From contig CAZHDY010000001.1 in assembly GCA_964531025.1 (NCBI GenBank), forward strand, positions 186,001 to 250,000: a DNA stretch of 64,000 bases, in the 5' to 3' direction. The notes under the pieces are model-generated. The model did no database searches and was not told where the DNA came from. It saw nothing but the letters and a program-made list of their open reading frames with translations. The number at the start of each line of letters is the position of its first letter. The first letter of the stretch is position 1. Below, in pieces: positions 35,246 through 43,378 of this stretch. The translations under genes were made by a program, and so were the position numbers. The stretch comes from CALMEC01 sp964531025. GTDB lineage: Bacteria > Actinomycetota > Thermoleophilia > Miltoncostaeales > Miltoncostaeaceae.

Positions 35246-35749
35246 TCACTCCTTCTCGGCGGCCGACCGGCGCTCGTTGAACGCCTTGGCCACATTTGGC
35301 GGGACCCACTCATCGATCTGGCTGCCCCAGACCGCGATCTCCTTCACTCCACTGGAGCTGATGAAACTGTACTTGGCCGAGGCGGGGAAGTAGACCGTTT
35401 CGATCTCCGGGGCCAGCCCCTTGTTGATCTGGGCCATCTGGAACTCGTAGTCGAAGTCGGAGATCGCGCGGAGCCCCTTGACGAGCGCGCAGGCTCCGAC
35501 GGCACGCGCGAAGTCGATGACGAGCATGTTGAAACCCTGGATCGAGACGTTCTCCAGGTGGCTGGTGGCCTCGGTCGCCATGGCGATGCGCCGTTCGGCG
35601 TCGAACATGTGCTTCTTCTTGGTCGAGCCGATGACGACGCCGACCACGACCTGCTCGAAGATGCTTGACGCCCGTTCGATGATGTCGAGGTGCCCCAGGG
35701 TGATGGGATCGTAGGTGCCCGGGCACAGGGCGGTGCGGGGGCCGTTCAT
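35246..35749 (-). CDS. coaD: phosphopantetheine adenylyltransferase
   Basis: This 167-residue enzyme makes dephospho-CoA from ATP and 4'-phosphopantetheine. PGTYDPITLGHLDIIERA holds the HxGH-type nucleotide site (here LGHLD), and SSSGVKEIA is the C-terminal ISSTxVR counterpart. It overlaps rsmD by four bases. Confidence 0.96.
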   Translation of the reverse strand: MNGPRTALCPGTYDPITLGHLDIIERASSIFEQVVVGVVIGSTKKKHMFDAERRIAMATEATSHLENVSIQGFNMLVIDFARAVGACALVKGLRAISDFDYEFQMAQINKGLAPEIETVYFPASAKYSFISSSGVKEIAVWGSQIDEWVPPNVAKAFNERRSAAEKE

Positions 35750-36306
35750 CTCGACTGTTCGATTCGGATCACGCTGACTCTGGTTCCCCCGTATTCACGG
35801 TCCGTTCGCGATGCCACGGCAAGATCGGGCACCTCGATCGGCTCGTCGTCCTTCGAACCTTCCAACACGATGATTGCACGCGGTTCCAGAATCGGCGCGA
35901 GAACGGTCGAGAGGTCCCGTCGGATGCGGGGCAGGAGGCTATAAGGCGGGTCCAGGAGGCACAAGCCGAAACGGGTGCCCGCACGCGCCTCCCGGGCCAC
36001 GGCGGCACGCCAATCCGACCGGACGACCCGTGCACGGGCCGGGTCGTCGAGGATCCCGGTGTTGCGACGGATGGCCTCGACGGCGGCCGGATCCCGGTCG
36101 ACGAACGTCGCGCGGCCGGCCCCCCGGGAGAGCGCCTCCAGACCGAGAGCACCGGATCCTGCGAAGAGGTCGAGCACCGTGAGGCCGTCCACAGGGCCGA
36201 CAAGGGCGAACATCGACTCGCGCACACGATCCGATGTGGGCCGCGTGGTGTCGCCCGCCGGCGCGGCGATGCGACGGCCGCGAAACTCTCCGGCGACGAT
36301 CCTCAT
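35746..36306 (-). CDS. rsmD: 16S rRNA m2G966 methyltransferase
   Basis: This 186-residue enzyme has RIVAGEFRGRRIAAP at the start, RPTSDRVRESMFALV, the SAM motif VLDLFAGSGALGLEAL and the catalytic LLDPPYS. It overlaps both recG and coaD by four bases (ATGA), so recG-rsmD-coaD are translated as one coupled unit. Confidence 0.95.
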   Translation of the reverse strand: MRIVAGEFRGRRIAAPAGDTTRPTSDRVRESMFALVGPVDGLTVLDLFAGSGALGLEALSRGAGRATFVDRDPAAVEAIRRNTGILDDPARARVVRSDWRAAVAREARAGTRFGLCLLDPPYSLLPRIRRDLSTVLAPILEPRAIIVLEGSKDDEPIEVPDLAVASRTDREYGGTRVSVIRIEQSR

Positions 36307-38492
36307 GCGTCCAGGAGTCGGGGCAGGTCGGCGAAGCGCTCCCGGACGGCATCGCGCAGAAGCGCGTGCTCCGGTGCCTCCAGGAACGGATCCCCCTTCA
36401 GCAGGCGCCGCGCGACCTGCCGGGCCTGGGCCAGCTCCTTCCGGTCACGGGACAGACGGGCGAACCGCAGGTCTGTGGCGCCCGACTGCCGGGTGCCGAG
36501 CATGGCGCCCTCTCCGCGCAGGTCGAGGTCCAGCTCGGCCAGCCGGAAGCCATCGGAGGTCTGCGTGATGGCCTCCAGACGTCGCACGCCTTCGTCGGAC
36601 TCCGGTTCGCCGAACACGTAACACGTGCCCGGCAGGGTGCCACGGCCGATGCGGCCGCGCAGCTGGTGCAGCTGGGCCAGGCCGAAACGGTCCGCATCCT
36701 CGATCAGCATGACGCTCGCGTTGGGGACGTCGATCCCCACCTCGACGACCGTCGTCGCCACCAGGACATCGGTCTCGCCCGACACGAAGTCGGCCATGGC
36801 CCGGCGCTTCTCGTCCGACTTCTGGGCTCCATGCGCCAGACCGACGGTGAAGTCGGCGAAGGGACCCGAACGCAGTCGCTCCGCTTCCTGCGTGGCCGAA
36901 CGGGCCTCGGCCGCCTGGCCCTGTTCCACCAGCGGGCAGATGACGTACGCCTGCCGTCCCGCGCGGAGTTCGGCGCGGATCTCCTCGTAGACCGCCTCTC
37001 TCTCGTCCTCACGCGCCCAGCGCGTGAGGACCGGCGCGCGGCCCGGAGGGCGGCCGCGGATGGTCGAGACCTCAAGATCCCCGTAGGCCGTGAGCGCCAG
37101 CGTGCGCGGGATCGGCGTGGCCGTCATGAAGAGCATGTGCGCCGACAGGTGCTCGGTGTGGTCGGTGGCACGGTCGAACAGGACGTGCCGCTGCTCGACG
37201 CCGAAACGGTGCTGCTCGTCCACGACGACGAGGCCGAGGTGGAGGAACGCCTCGTGCTCGGTGAGCAGCGCCTGGGTGCCGACCGCGATGGCGGCGCCGC
37301 TCTGGAGCTGCTGACGCCGGCGCGCCCGTTCGGCGGCGGGAACGCGCCCGGTGATGAGCACCGGCGAGACCCCGGTGGGCGCGAGGATCTGGTCGAGGGT
37401 GCGCAGGTGCTGCTCGGCCAGGGTCTCGGTGGGAACGAGCAGCGCGGCCTGACGACCGGCCTCGGCGGCCTGGCACATGGCGAGGGCGGCGACGACCGTC
37501 TTTCCGGATCCGACCTCTCCCTGAAGGAGCCGTCGCATGGGGCGGGTGCGCGCGAGATCCCGGGAGATCTCGTCGTTCACCCGCTCCTGTTCCGGGGTGA
37601 GGCGGAACGGGAGCCCGTCGCGCACCGCGGCCCGGAGCATGCCCCCGCCCTCCAGGGACGGTGCCGGACGGCCGGACTCCTCCTGACGTCGGATCGCCGC
37701 CAGGCCGACTTGCATCACGACAAGTTCCTCGACGGCCAGGCGCCGGCGCGCCCCCGTCACCTCGCGCCCGGACCGGGGGAAGTGCACCGCCGTGAGGGCG
37801 TCGCCGGCGCCGGGAAGATCCAGGCGACGCCGGATCCATGTCGGAAGAACCTCCGGGGCCAGGCGCATGCGTCCGCGCAGACCATTGATGAACTCGCGGA
37901 TGCGGCGACTGGCAAGCCCGTCCGTGGCCGGGTAGACCGAGACCAGCCCCGTCGTGTGCAGGCCGTCCCCTCCCCCCTCCACGACCTCGAACGTCTTCAC
38001 CATGAACCGCGGCGGCCGACCACTCTCGAGCTTTCCCCGCAGGAGCATGTCGGCACCGTCGCCCACCAGCCGCGCGATGTAGTCCTGGTTGAACCAGACC
38101 GCCGTCGCCATGCCGGTGGCGTCACGGATCGCGCTCTCGACGATCGTGAGACGCCGCTTGCGGGTGGGACGCACCCGGACGGGACCGGCGGAGACGTGTA
38201 CCGTCGCCTCCTCCCCCAGCTGGACCTCGCCCAGCGGGCGTGCGACCTCGTCGTAGCGCAGATGACGCACCGGGATGTGCGTGACGAGGTCCCAGAGCGA
38301 CCGGATCCCGAGCTTCGCCATCCTCCGCGCGACCGCCGGTCCGACACCCTCCAGGTGGTCCACCGGAACGGACCAGTCGATGAACCGCCGGGGTCGCGGC
38401 GGTGGTCCCACCTCGTTCCGGGACGCCGCGAACGGAGGCATCGGAGAGGCCTCTTTCGGGTCGGGTTGCGCGTCGTCGTACGTGATGGGCAT
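36303..38492 (-). CDS. recG: ATP-dependent DNA helicase RecG
   Basis: This 729-residue helicase has an N-terminal wedge domain (about 60-230), helicase motifs I GEVGSGKTVVAAL, II VVDEQHRFG, III MTATPIPRTLALT, and the C-terminal VEVGIDVPNA and QLRGRIGRG blocks. It remodels stalled forks and branched DNA. It diverges from rpmB across 64 bases. Confidence 0.97.
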   Translation of the reverse strand: MPITYDDAQPDPKEASPMPPFAASRNEVGPPPRPRRFIDWSVPVDHLEGVGPAVARRMAKLGIRSLWDLVTHIPVRHLRYDEVARPLGEVQLGEEATVHVSAGPVRVRPTRKRRLTIVESAIRDATGMATAVWFNQDYIARLVGDGADMLLRGKLESGRPPRFMVKTFEVVEGGGDGLHTTGLVSVYPATDGLASRRIREFINGLRGRMRLAPEVLPTWIRRRLDLPGAGDALTAVHFPRSGREVTGARRRLAVEELVVMQVGLAAIRRQEESGRPAPSLEGGGMLRAAVRDGLPFRLTPEQERVNDEISRDLARTRPMRRLLQGEVGSGKTVVAALAMCQAAEAGRQAALLVPTETLAEQHLRTLDQILAPTGVSPVLITGRVPAAERARRRQQLQSGAAIAVGTQALLTEHEAFLHLGLVVVDEQHRFGVEQRHVLFDRATDHTEHLSAHMLFMTATPIPRTLALTAYGDLEVSTIRGRPPGRAPVLTRWAREDEREAVYEEIRAELRAGRQAYVICPLVEQGQAAEARSATQEAERLRSGPFADFTVGLAHGAQKSDEKRRAMADFVSGETDVLVATTVVEVGIDVPNASVMLIEDADRFGLAQLHQLRGRIGRGTLPGTCYVFGEPESDEGVRRLEAITQTSDGFRLAELDLDLRGEGAMLGTRQSGATDLRFARLSRDRKELAQARQVARRLLKGDPFLEAPEHALLRDAVRERFADLPRLLDA

Positions 38493-38556
38493 AATGCGTG
38501 GTCGTGCTGGCGAGCCGACCCGGTTCGCATCGTGACATCAACCGAGGACGGAAACC

Positions 38557-38748
38557 GTGGCGAGGGTCTGCAGCGTCTGCGACAAGAAACCTACGTTTGG
38601 CAACAACCGCAGTCACTCGATGCGGGCGACACCGCGTCGTTTCAACCCGAACATCCAGAAGGTTCGGATCCTCCGCGGCGTCACCCCGGTGAACGCGTAC
38701 GTGTGCACGCGCTGCCTGAAGAGCGGGAAGGTCCGCAAGGCCCTGTGA
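38557..38748 (+). CDS. rpmB: 50S ribosomal protein L28 (bL28), zinc form
   Basis: These 63 residues begin MARVCSVCDKKPTFGNNRSH. CSVC plus CTRC give a zinc ribbon, so it is the C+ type, like L32 here. It lies divergent from recG, a common arrangement. Confidence 0.97.
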   Translation: MARVCSVCDKKPTFGNNRSHSMRATPRRFNPNIQKVRILRGVTPVNAYVCTRCLKSGKVRKAL

Positions 38749-38754
38749 TCCCGC

Positions 38755-38773
38755 GTCCGGCCCCGGGCCGGAC
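38755..38773 (+). terminator. hairpin after rpmB
   Basis: An 8-bp stem (38755-38762 with 38766-38773) with a 3-base loop lies seven bases after the stop codon. It is followed by GATCATT, which is only weakly T-rich. Confidence 0.5.
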
Positions 38774-38950
38774 GATCATTCCGGTGGCAGCAGCCGCCAC
38801 GTGTCCCGGCCCCGGCCACCGAGGGCGACACGTGCCCGGTCGTCATGCACGCGATCCTTTACAGGTAGCCGCGGTGAACGTCGGTGAGGGCGCCCGACTG
38901 GCCTGAGCCCCCGCCGACCTCACCACGGCCTGTGTGGCTGAGTCGAGCCC

Positions 38951-39760
38951 TTACGCCGGTCGACGCGCCACGAACGACACGGCGATGAGGTGGTCACGGT
39001 TGCGCCGGAAGGTGCGGCGCATGCCGACCACGCGCTTCCTGGCATCCGGACGTGTGAGGACCCGGACCACGAACCTCAGGGTGCGGACCAGCCCCTCATC
39101 GGCCAAGAGACGCCGCGGCTGCAGCAGCGCCATGGGCGCCGTACGGACCCACTCGACCTCCAGCCCGGCCTCGGTGAGCACCTCGCGCCACTCGGCGAGG
39201 GTGAGCGGCCGGGCGTTCACCCGGATCGCCTTCGCGAGCGACTGCTGGATGTCCGCCTTGACGCCCTCGTCGAGCGTGTCGGGCATGAGAGCGAGCTCGT
39301 GGATGGCATACCGGCCGCCGGGACGCAGCAGGCGCACGGCCTCCGCCACGATGGCGCGCTTTCTGTCCTCGCTCTGCATCGTGAGCATGGCCTCGCCGAC
39401 CACCACGTCCGCCGAGGCGTCATCCAGACCGGTGTCCGCCGCGGTTCCCACGCGCGCCTCCCCGTGACCGCGGACCACGGTGGTGACCGCGTCGACGGCG
39501 CCGGGATCCTGATCGACCCCGAGGTAGGTGCCCGGGTCGCGTTCGATGATCTCCTTCGCCGTCCGTCCCAGGCCCGGGGCCAGCTCGACCACGTCGGAAC
39601 CGGTGAGCGGAACGTGATCCAGCATGGCCGTCGTCAGCTCGAGGCCACCTGGCCGGAGCACCCGTTTGCCCAGCCGGGCGAGGAGCATGTGCCCCTGGAC
39701 GGTGCTGTCATCGCGGACCTCGTGCCGGGGACGTCGCGGGGCCTCGCGTGTCGCGGTCAT
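38951..39760 (-). CDS. class I SAM-dependent methyltransferase
   Basis: This 269-residue methyltransferase has the SAM motif VVELAPGLGRTAKEI (about 59-73), GVDQDPGAV, and a C-terminal half with LRPGGRYAIHELAL. The start ATG 39760 overlaps the DUF2249 stop (ATGA). The substrate is unknown. Its coupling to a DUF2249 gene and a divergent SufR-like regulator suggests a redox or metal-linked role. Confidence 0.82.
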   Translation of the reverse strand: MTATREAPRRPRHEVRDDSTVQGHMLLARLGKRVLRPGGLELTTAMLDHVPLTGSDVVELAPGLGRTAKEIIERDPGTYLGVDQDPGAVDAVTTVVRGHGEARVGTAADTGLDDASADVVVGEAMLTMQSEDRKRAIVAEAVRLLRPGGRYAIHELALMPDTLDEGVKADIQQSLAKAIRVNARPLTLAEWREVLTEAGLEVEWVRTAPMALLQPRRLLADEGLVRTLRFVVRVLTRPDARKRVVGMRRTFRRNRDHLIAVSFVARRPA

Positions 39761-40050
39761 GACGCCCCGTCCTTGCGAAGGACCGGCAGGCCCTGATCCG
39801 GTGTCTCGGCCGCCTTGCCGATCCTGACCCTCCACTCCTCCGGACCGGTCTCGATGTAGTCCCAGCTGTATGTATCGAGGTACTTCGCCTCGAACTGGAA
39901 GCGAAGCGGCTGGGGGTCGTGATCGTTCACCAGATCGAACGCGCCACCCACCGGAAGCGCCTCGAAGCGGCCGAAGATCTCGGGATGCCGCTGACCGCGT
40001 GGGATCGGGCGTACGTCGAGGACGTCATCGGATCGTTTGGGATCGTTCAT
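39757..40050 (-). CDS. DUF2249 protein
   Basis: This 97-residue protein has the DUF2249 core: DVRPIPRGQRHPEIFGRFEA, then GGAFDLVNDHDPQPLRFQFE and the EEWRVRIGK strand. The fold is related to TusA/SirA sulfur-carrier domains, and members often lie near anaerobic or nitrogen-oxide genes. GGGAGG precedes ATG 40050. It forms an operon with the methyltransferase. Confidence 0.88.
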   Translation of the reverse strand: MNDPKRSDDVLDVRPIPRGQRHPEIFGRFEALPVGGAFDLVNDHDPQPLRFQFEAKYLDTYSWDYIETGPEEWRVRIGKAAETPDQGLPVLRKDGAS

Positions 40051-40083
40051 TTGCACGGCCCTCCCGGGAGACTTGTTTTTTCC

Positions 40084-40103
40084 AATATATCGTCGGATAA
40101 ACT
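40084..40103. promoter_or_regulatory. AT-rich divergent control region
   Basis: Within a GC-rich gap, TATATT (minus strand, 40084-40089) and TAAACT (plus strand, 40098-40103) are good -10 matches for the two divergent transcripts. TTTTTT lies just to the left. The regulator at 40182 is the likely binder. Confidence 0.45.
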
Positions 40104-40181
40104 CTGGGTGATGGGACGCCTGTCACCGACAACCGGCATTCCCGCCCCCGCAGTCATCGGGCAGGATGTGTGATCCGCGCC

Positions 40182-40850
40182 ATGAGTAGACAGACCACCG
40201 AACACCGACGTTCCCCCGACCGGCGGACGGCCGTCCTCGCCGAGCTGCGGGCGGCCGACGAACCTGTGAGCGTCGCCGATCTCGCCGCGGCCCTCCGAGT
40301 ACATCCGAACACGGTCCGCTTCCATCTGGACGCGCTGGCCGAACAGGGCCGTGTGATCGAGTGCGCGGACACCCGTGAGTCCGTGGGCCGGCCGCGCCGG
40401 CTCTTCCGGGCGGCACCCGGCATGGACAGCCACGGGCCCATGAATCATCGCCTTCTGGCCGAGATCGTCGTCGACGATCTGAGCGCGAGCCCGAACGCCA
40501 CTGAACGTGCCGTCGAGATCGGCCGCCGCTGGGGCCGCACACACTTCCCCGATATCGCCGATGATGCTCCCGTCACCGACGGAGTCACCGCACGCGAGCG
40601 GCTGCGTGCACTCCTCACCCAGCTCGAGTTCGCACCCACCGGTGAGGCCGACGAGAAGGACGGCTCGACGATCGGGCTCCGGCACTGCCCCTTCCTGGAC
40701 GCCGCCCGCGATCACCCCAACGTGGTCTGCGCGATCCACCTCGGTCTCATGCGCGGCGCGCTCGACGTGTGGAAGGCGCCCGTCTCGGTGGAGTCACTGG
40801 AGGCGTTCGCGACACCCGACCGCTGCGTGGTGCACCTCCGCGACAGCTAG
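40182..40850 (+). CDS. SufR/ArsR-like regulator with C-terminal cysteines
   Basis: This 222-residue protein has a winged helix (about 15-75, with VSVADLAAALRVHPNTVRFH) and a C-terminal ligand domain with LRHCPF, VVCAIHLGLMRG and a late Cys (PDRCVV). The cysteine pattern matches regulators that bind an Fe-S cluster, as SufR does. It diverges from the DUF2249-methyltransferase operon and probably controls it. Its TAG stop opens a palindromic element. Confidence 0.85.
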   Translation: MSRQTTEHRRSPDRRTAVLAELRAADEPVSVADLAAALRVHPNTVRFHLDALAEQGRVIECADTRESVGRPRRLFRAAPGMDSHGPMNHRLLAEIVVDDLSASPNATERAVEIGRRWGRTHFPDIADDAPVTDGVTARERLRALLTQLEFAPTGEADEKDGSTIGLRHCPFLDAARDHPNVVCAIHLGLMRGALDVWKAPVSVESLEAFATPDRCVVHLRDS

Positions 40851-41013
40851 ATGGTTGATTCCACGGGATCGTGGATGTGGGGTGCGTCACCGGTGGATGC
40901 GGGGTGCCGCCGGGCGCCGAAGGGCATGCTGGTTCGCCTGTTCGAGTCGCCCGGTGGCGCATCCGCGCCGCCGGGGACGTGCACCACGCCGCGAGATCGT
41001 GGAATCAACCATC
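40848..41013 (+). repeat. palindromic element copy 4 (full-length type example)
   Basis: The 16-bp outer stem (40850-40865 with 40998-41013) is perfect: GATGGTTGATTCCACG pairs with CGTGGAATCAACCATC. Inside are GTGGATGTGGGGTGCGTCAC on the left and GGGGACGTGCACCACGCCGC on the right, which extend the pairing, plus a central block with GCCGCCGGGCGCCGAAGG. The left TAG is the stop codon of the regulator. The element fills the gap between convergent genes and may end transcripts from both sides. Confidence 0.82.
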
Positions 41014-41044
41014 GAGAAAGAGGCCTCGCTCAGGCGAGCGAGGC
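41014..41044 (-). terminator. intrinsic-type terminator spanning the ribH stop codon
   Basis: An 8-bp stem (41023-41030 with 41037-41044) includes the ribH stop codon, and on the minus strand it is followed by CTCTTTCTC. This is one of only two hairpins in the window with a T-rich tail. Confidence 0.6.
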
Positions 41045-41509
41045 CAGCAGGTTCACCATGGCGATGGCCGCGTCGGAGGACTCGTCGCCCTTGTTCCCGA
41101 CCGCGCCCCCGGCGCGAGCCTCGGCCTGCGCCATCGTGTCGCAGGTGAGCACCCCGAACGTGCACGGCACCCCGGTGTCCAGCGAGACGCGAAGCAGGCC
41201 GCTGGCGGCCGCGTCGCACACGTAGTCGAAGTGCGGGGTCTCGCCGCGGATGACCGCACCCAGGCAGAGGATGCCGGCGTAGCGACCCGTCGTCGCATAC
41301 GCCTGGGCCGCGAGCGGGAGCTCGAAGGCCCCGGGCACCCAGTGCTCGTCGATGCGGTCGGCGTCGAGCCCGGACTCCGCCAGGCGTGCACGCGCACCCT
41401 CGACGAGGTTCTCGGCGATACCCCGGTGGAAGCCGGCGACCAGGATGGCCACGCGGATGTCGGGGTGCTCCAGGCGCGGAGCCGGCGGTGCGGGTTCACT
41501 TCGTGCCAT
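41030..41509 (-). CDS. ribH: 6,7-dimethyl-8-ribityllumazine synthase
   Basis: This 159-residue enzyme condenses the ribBA and ribD products to lumazine. WVPGAFELPLAAQ, LGAVIRGETPHFDYV and GVPCTFGVLTCDTMAQAEAR form the active site. It starts at ATG 41509, overlapping ribBA by 14 bases, and is the last gene of the riboflavin operon. Confidence 0.96.
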   Translation of the reverse strand: MARSEPAPPAPRLEHPDIRVAILVAGFHRGIAENLVEGARARLAESGLDADRIDEHWVPGAFELPLAAQAYATTGRYAGILCLGAVIRGETPHFDYVCDAAASGLLRVSLDTGVPCTFGVLTCDTMAQAEARAGGAVGNKGDESSDAAIAMVNLLASLA

Positions 41510-42773
41510 CGGCGTCGTCCTCTCCTTCGCCGTCGCCCTTGTCGGGGTCGAACCGCAGATCCTGGTGGTGGAGGCGGTGCCCCATCTTGTCGCGCTTGGT
41601 CTGGAGGTACCGGAGGTTGTCGGCCCCCGGGGCCATCTCGATCGGGACCCGCTCGACGACCTTGAGGCCGTACCCCTCCAAGCCCGCGATCTTCTTCGGG
41701 TTGTTGGTGAGCTGGCGGATCGTGGTGAGGCCGAGATCCACGAGGATCTGGGCACCGATGCCGTAGTCGCGCAGGTCGGGCGGGAAGCCGAGCTCGACGT
41801 TGGCCTCGACGGTGTCGCGGCCCTGATCCTGCAGCTCGTACGCGCGCAGCTTGTTGAGAAGGCCGATGCCGCGGCCCTCCTGGGCGATGTAGAGCACGAC
41901 GCCGCTACCCTCCTCGGCGACCATCCGCATGGCCGCATGCAGCTGCTCACCGCAGTCGCAGCGCAGCGATCCGAAGACGTCGCCGGTGAGGCACTCGGAG
42001 TGCACGCGCACGAGCACGTCCTCCTCCCCGTCGACCTCGCCCATGACGAGCGCCAGGTGCTCCTTGCCATCGACGACGCTGCGGTAGCCGATGGCGGTGA
42101 ACTCACCCCACGGCGTCGGGATCCGGGCGGGCGTCCCGCGCTCGATCAGGTTCTCGGTCCGGCGCCGGTACTCGATGATCTCGGCGACGGTGATCATGAG
42201 GAGTCCGTGCTCCTCGGCGTAGCGGGTGAGGTCCGTCACTCGCGCCATCGAGCCGTCGTCGTTCATGATCTCGCAGATCACACCGGCCGGGATGAGCCCG
42301 GCGATGCGCGCCAGGTCGACGGCCGCCTCGGTGTGTCCCGCGCGCTTCAGCACGCCGCCGTTCTGCGCCCGAAGCGGGAACACGTGCCCCGGCTTGGCCA
42401 GGTCGTCCGAAGTGCTCTCGGGGTCGATGGCGACCATGATCGTCCGCGACCGGTCGGCCGCCGAGATCCCGGTCGTGACACCGTCACGGGCCTCGATGGA
42501 GTCGGTGAACGCCGTGCCGTAGGGCGTCTCGTTGCGCCGCACCGCGAGCGTCAGGCCGAGGGCCTCACACCGTTCCTCGGTGAGCGACAGGCAGATCAGG
42601 CCGCGCGCGTAGGTGGCCATGAAGTTGATGGCCTCCGGTGTGGCGAACTGTGCCGCCATCACGAGGTCGCCCTCGTTCTCGCGGTCCTCGGAGTCGCACA
42701 CGATGACCATGCGTCCGGCGCGGATCTCATCAATGGCCCGGTCGATGGTGGTGAACGGTGAGGTTGTCGTCAT
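41496..42773 (-). CDS. ribBA: bifunctional DHBP synthase / GTP cyclohydrolase II
   Basis: This 425-residue fusion has two halves. Residues about 1-205 are DHBP synthase (CDSEDRENEGDLVMAAQ; GHTEAAVDLARIAG). About 215-405 is GTP cyclohydrolase II, with zinc Cys in ECLTGDVFGSLRCDCGEQL and QEGRGIGLLNKLRAYELQD. It feeds both branches of riboflavin synthesis. It ends with a charged tail and overlaps ribE and ribH. Confidence 0.97.
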   Translation of the reverse strand: MTTTSPFTTIDRAIDEIRAGRMVIVCDSEDRENEGDLVMAAQFATPEAINFMATYARGLICLSLTEERCEALGLTLAVRRNETPYGTAFTDSIEARDGVTTGISAADRSRTIMVAIDPESTSDDLAKPGHVFPLRAQNGGVLKRAGHTEAAVDLARIAGLIPAGVICEIMNDDGSMARVTDLTRYAEEHGLLMITVAEIIEYRRRTENLIERGTPARIPTPWGEFTAIGYRSVVDGKEHLALVMGEVDGEEDVLVRVHSECLTGDVFGSLRCDCGEQLHAAMRMVAEEGSGVVLYIAQEGRGIGLLNKLRAYELQDQGRDTVEANVELGFPPDLRDYGIGAQILVDLGLTTIRQLTNNPKKIAGLEGYGLKVVERVPIEMAPGADNLRYLQTKRDKMGHRLHHQDLRFDPDKGDGEGEDDADGTK

Positions 42774-43378
42774 GAGCTGGCTTCCGGTCGATAGGGCGTA
42801 ACGAGCGATTCGACGTACTTCGCGACCATGTCGGCTTCGAGGTTCACACGGTCCCCGGCGCCCAGTCGACCGAGGGTCGTCACCGCGAGCGTGTGGGGAA
42901 TCAGTGCGATCTCGAATCCCCCCGGGGTACGAGCCGCAACCGTCAGACTAACGCCGTCGACCGTGATGCTGCCTTTCTCGACGACGTAGCGGTGGACCTC
43001 CGGGGGTTCGTCGATGGCGATGCGCACGCCCTCCCCCTCCGGCGTGACCGACGCCACGGTGCCGACGCCGTCGACATGTCCCTGCACGATATGTCCGCCG
43101 AGGCGCGATCCGACCGCCACCGCGCGCTCGAGATTCACGGGATCGCCTGACACCCGTTCGCCCAGCGTGGTCCTGCGCAGGCTCTCGGTGACCACGTCGA
43201 CGGAGAAGCCCTGCGCGTCGAAGGCGACCACGGTGAGGCAGGCGCCCGAGACCGCGATGGAGTCGCCCATCGCGACGTCGTCGATCACCGTGGCGGCGTC
43301 CATCGTGATGCGCACGCCGTCCGCGTCGCCCTCGATCGAGCGCACGGTGCCGACCTCCTCCACAAGACCGGTGAACAT
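42770..43378 (-). CDS. ribE: riboflavin synthase alpha chain
   Basis: This 202-residue enzyme is two repeated lumazine-binding barrels: MFTGLVEEVGTV with SIAVSGACLTVV, and GGHIVQGHVDGVGTV with SITVDGVSLTV. It dismutates two lumazines to riboflavin. ATG 43378 overlaps the ribD TGA by one base (TGATG). Confidence 0.96.
   Translation of the reverse strand: MFTGLVEEVGTVRSIEGDADGVRITMDAATVIDDVAMGDSIAVSGACLTVVAFDAQGFSVDVVTESLRRTTLGERVSGDPVNLERAVAVGSRLGGHIVQGHVDGVGTVASVTPEGEGVRIAIDEPPEVHRYVVEKGSITVDGVSLTVAARTPGGFEIALIPHTLAVTTLGRLGAGDRVNLEADMVAKYVESLVTPYRPEASS

Noticed and set aside
36234..38906. An 890-codon open frame antisense to recG
   Set aside because: In this GC-rich genome stops are rare in the frames opposite real genes. 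The translation is low complexity (Arg, Gly, Asp, His, Pro) with no domain, while recG on the other strand has every helicase motif.
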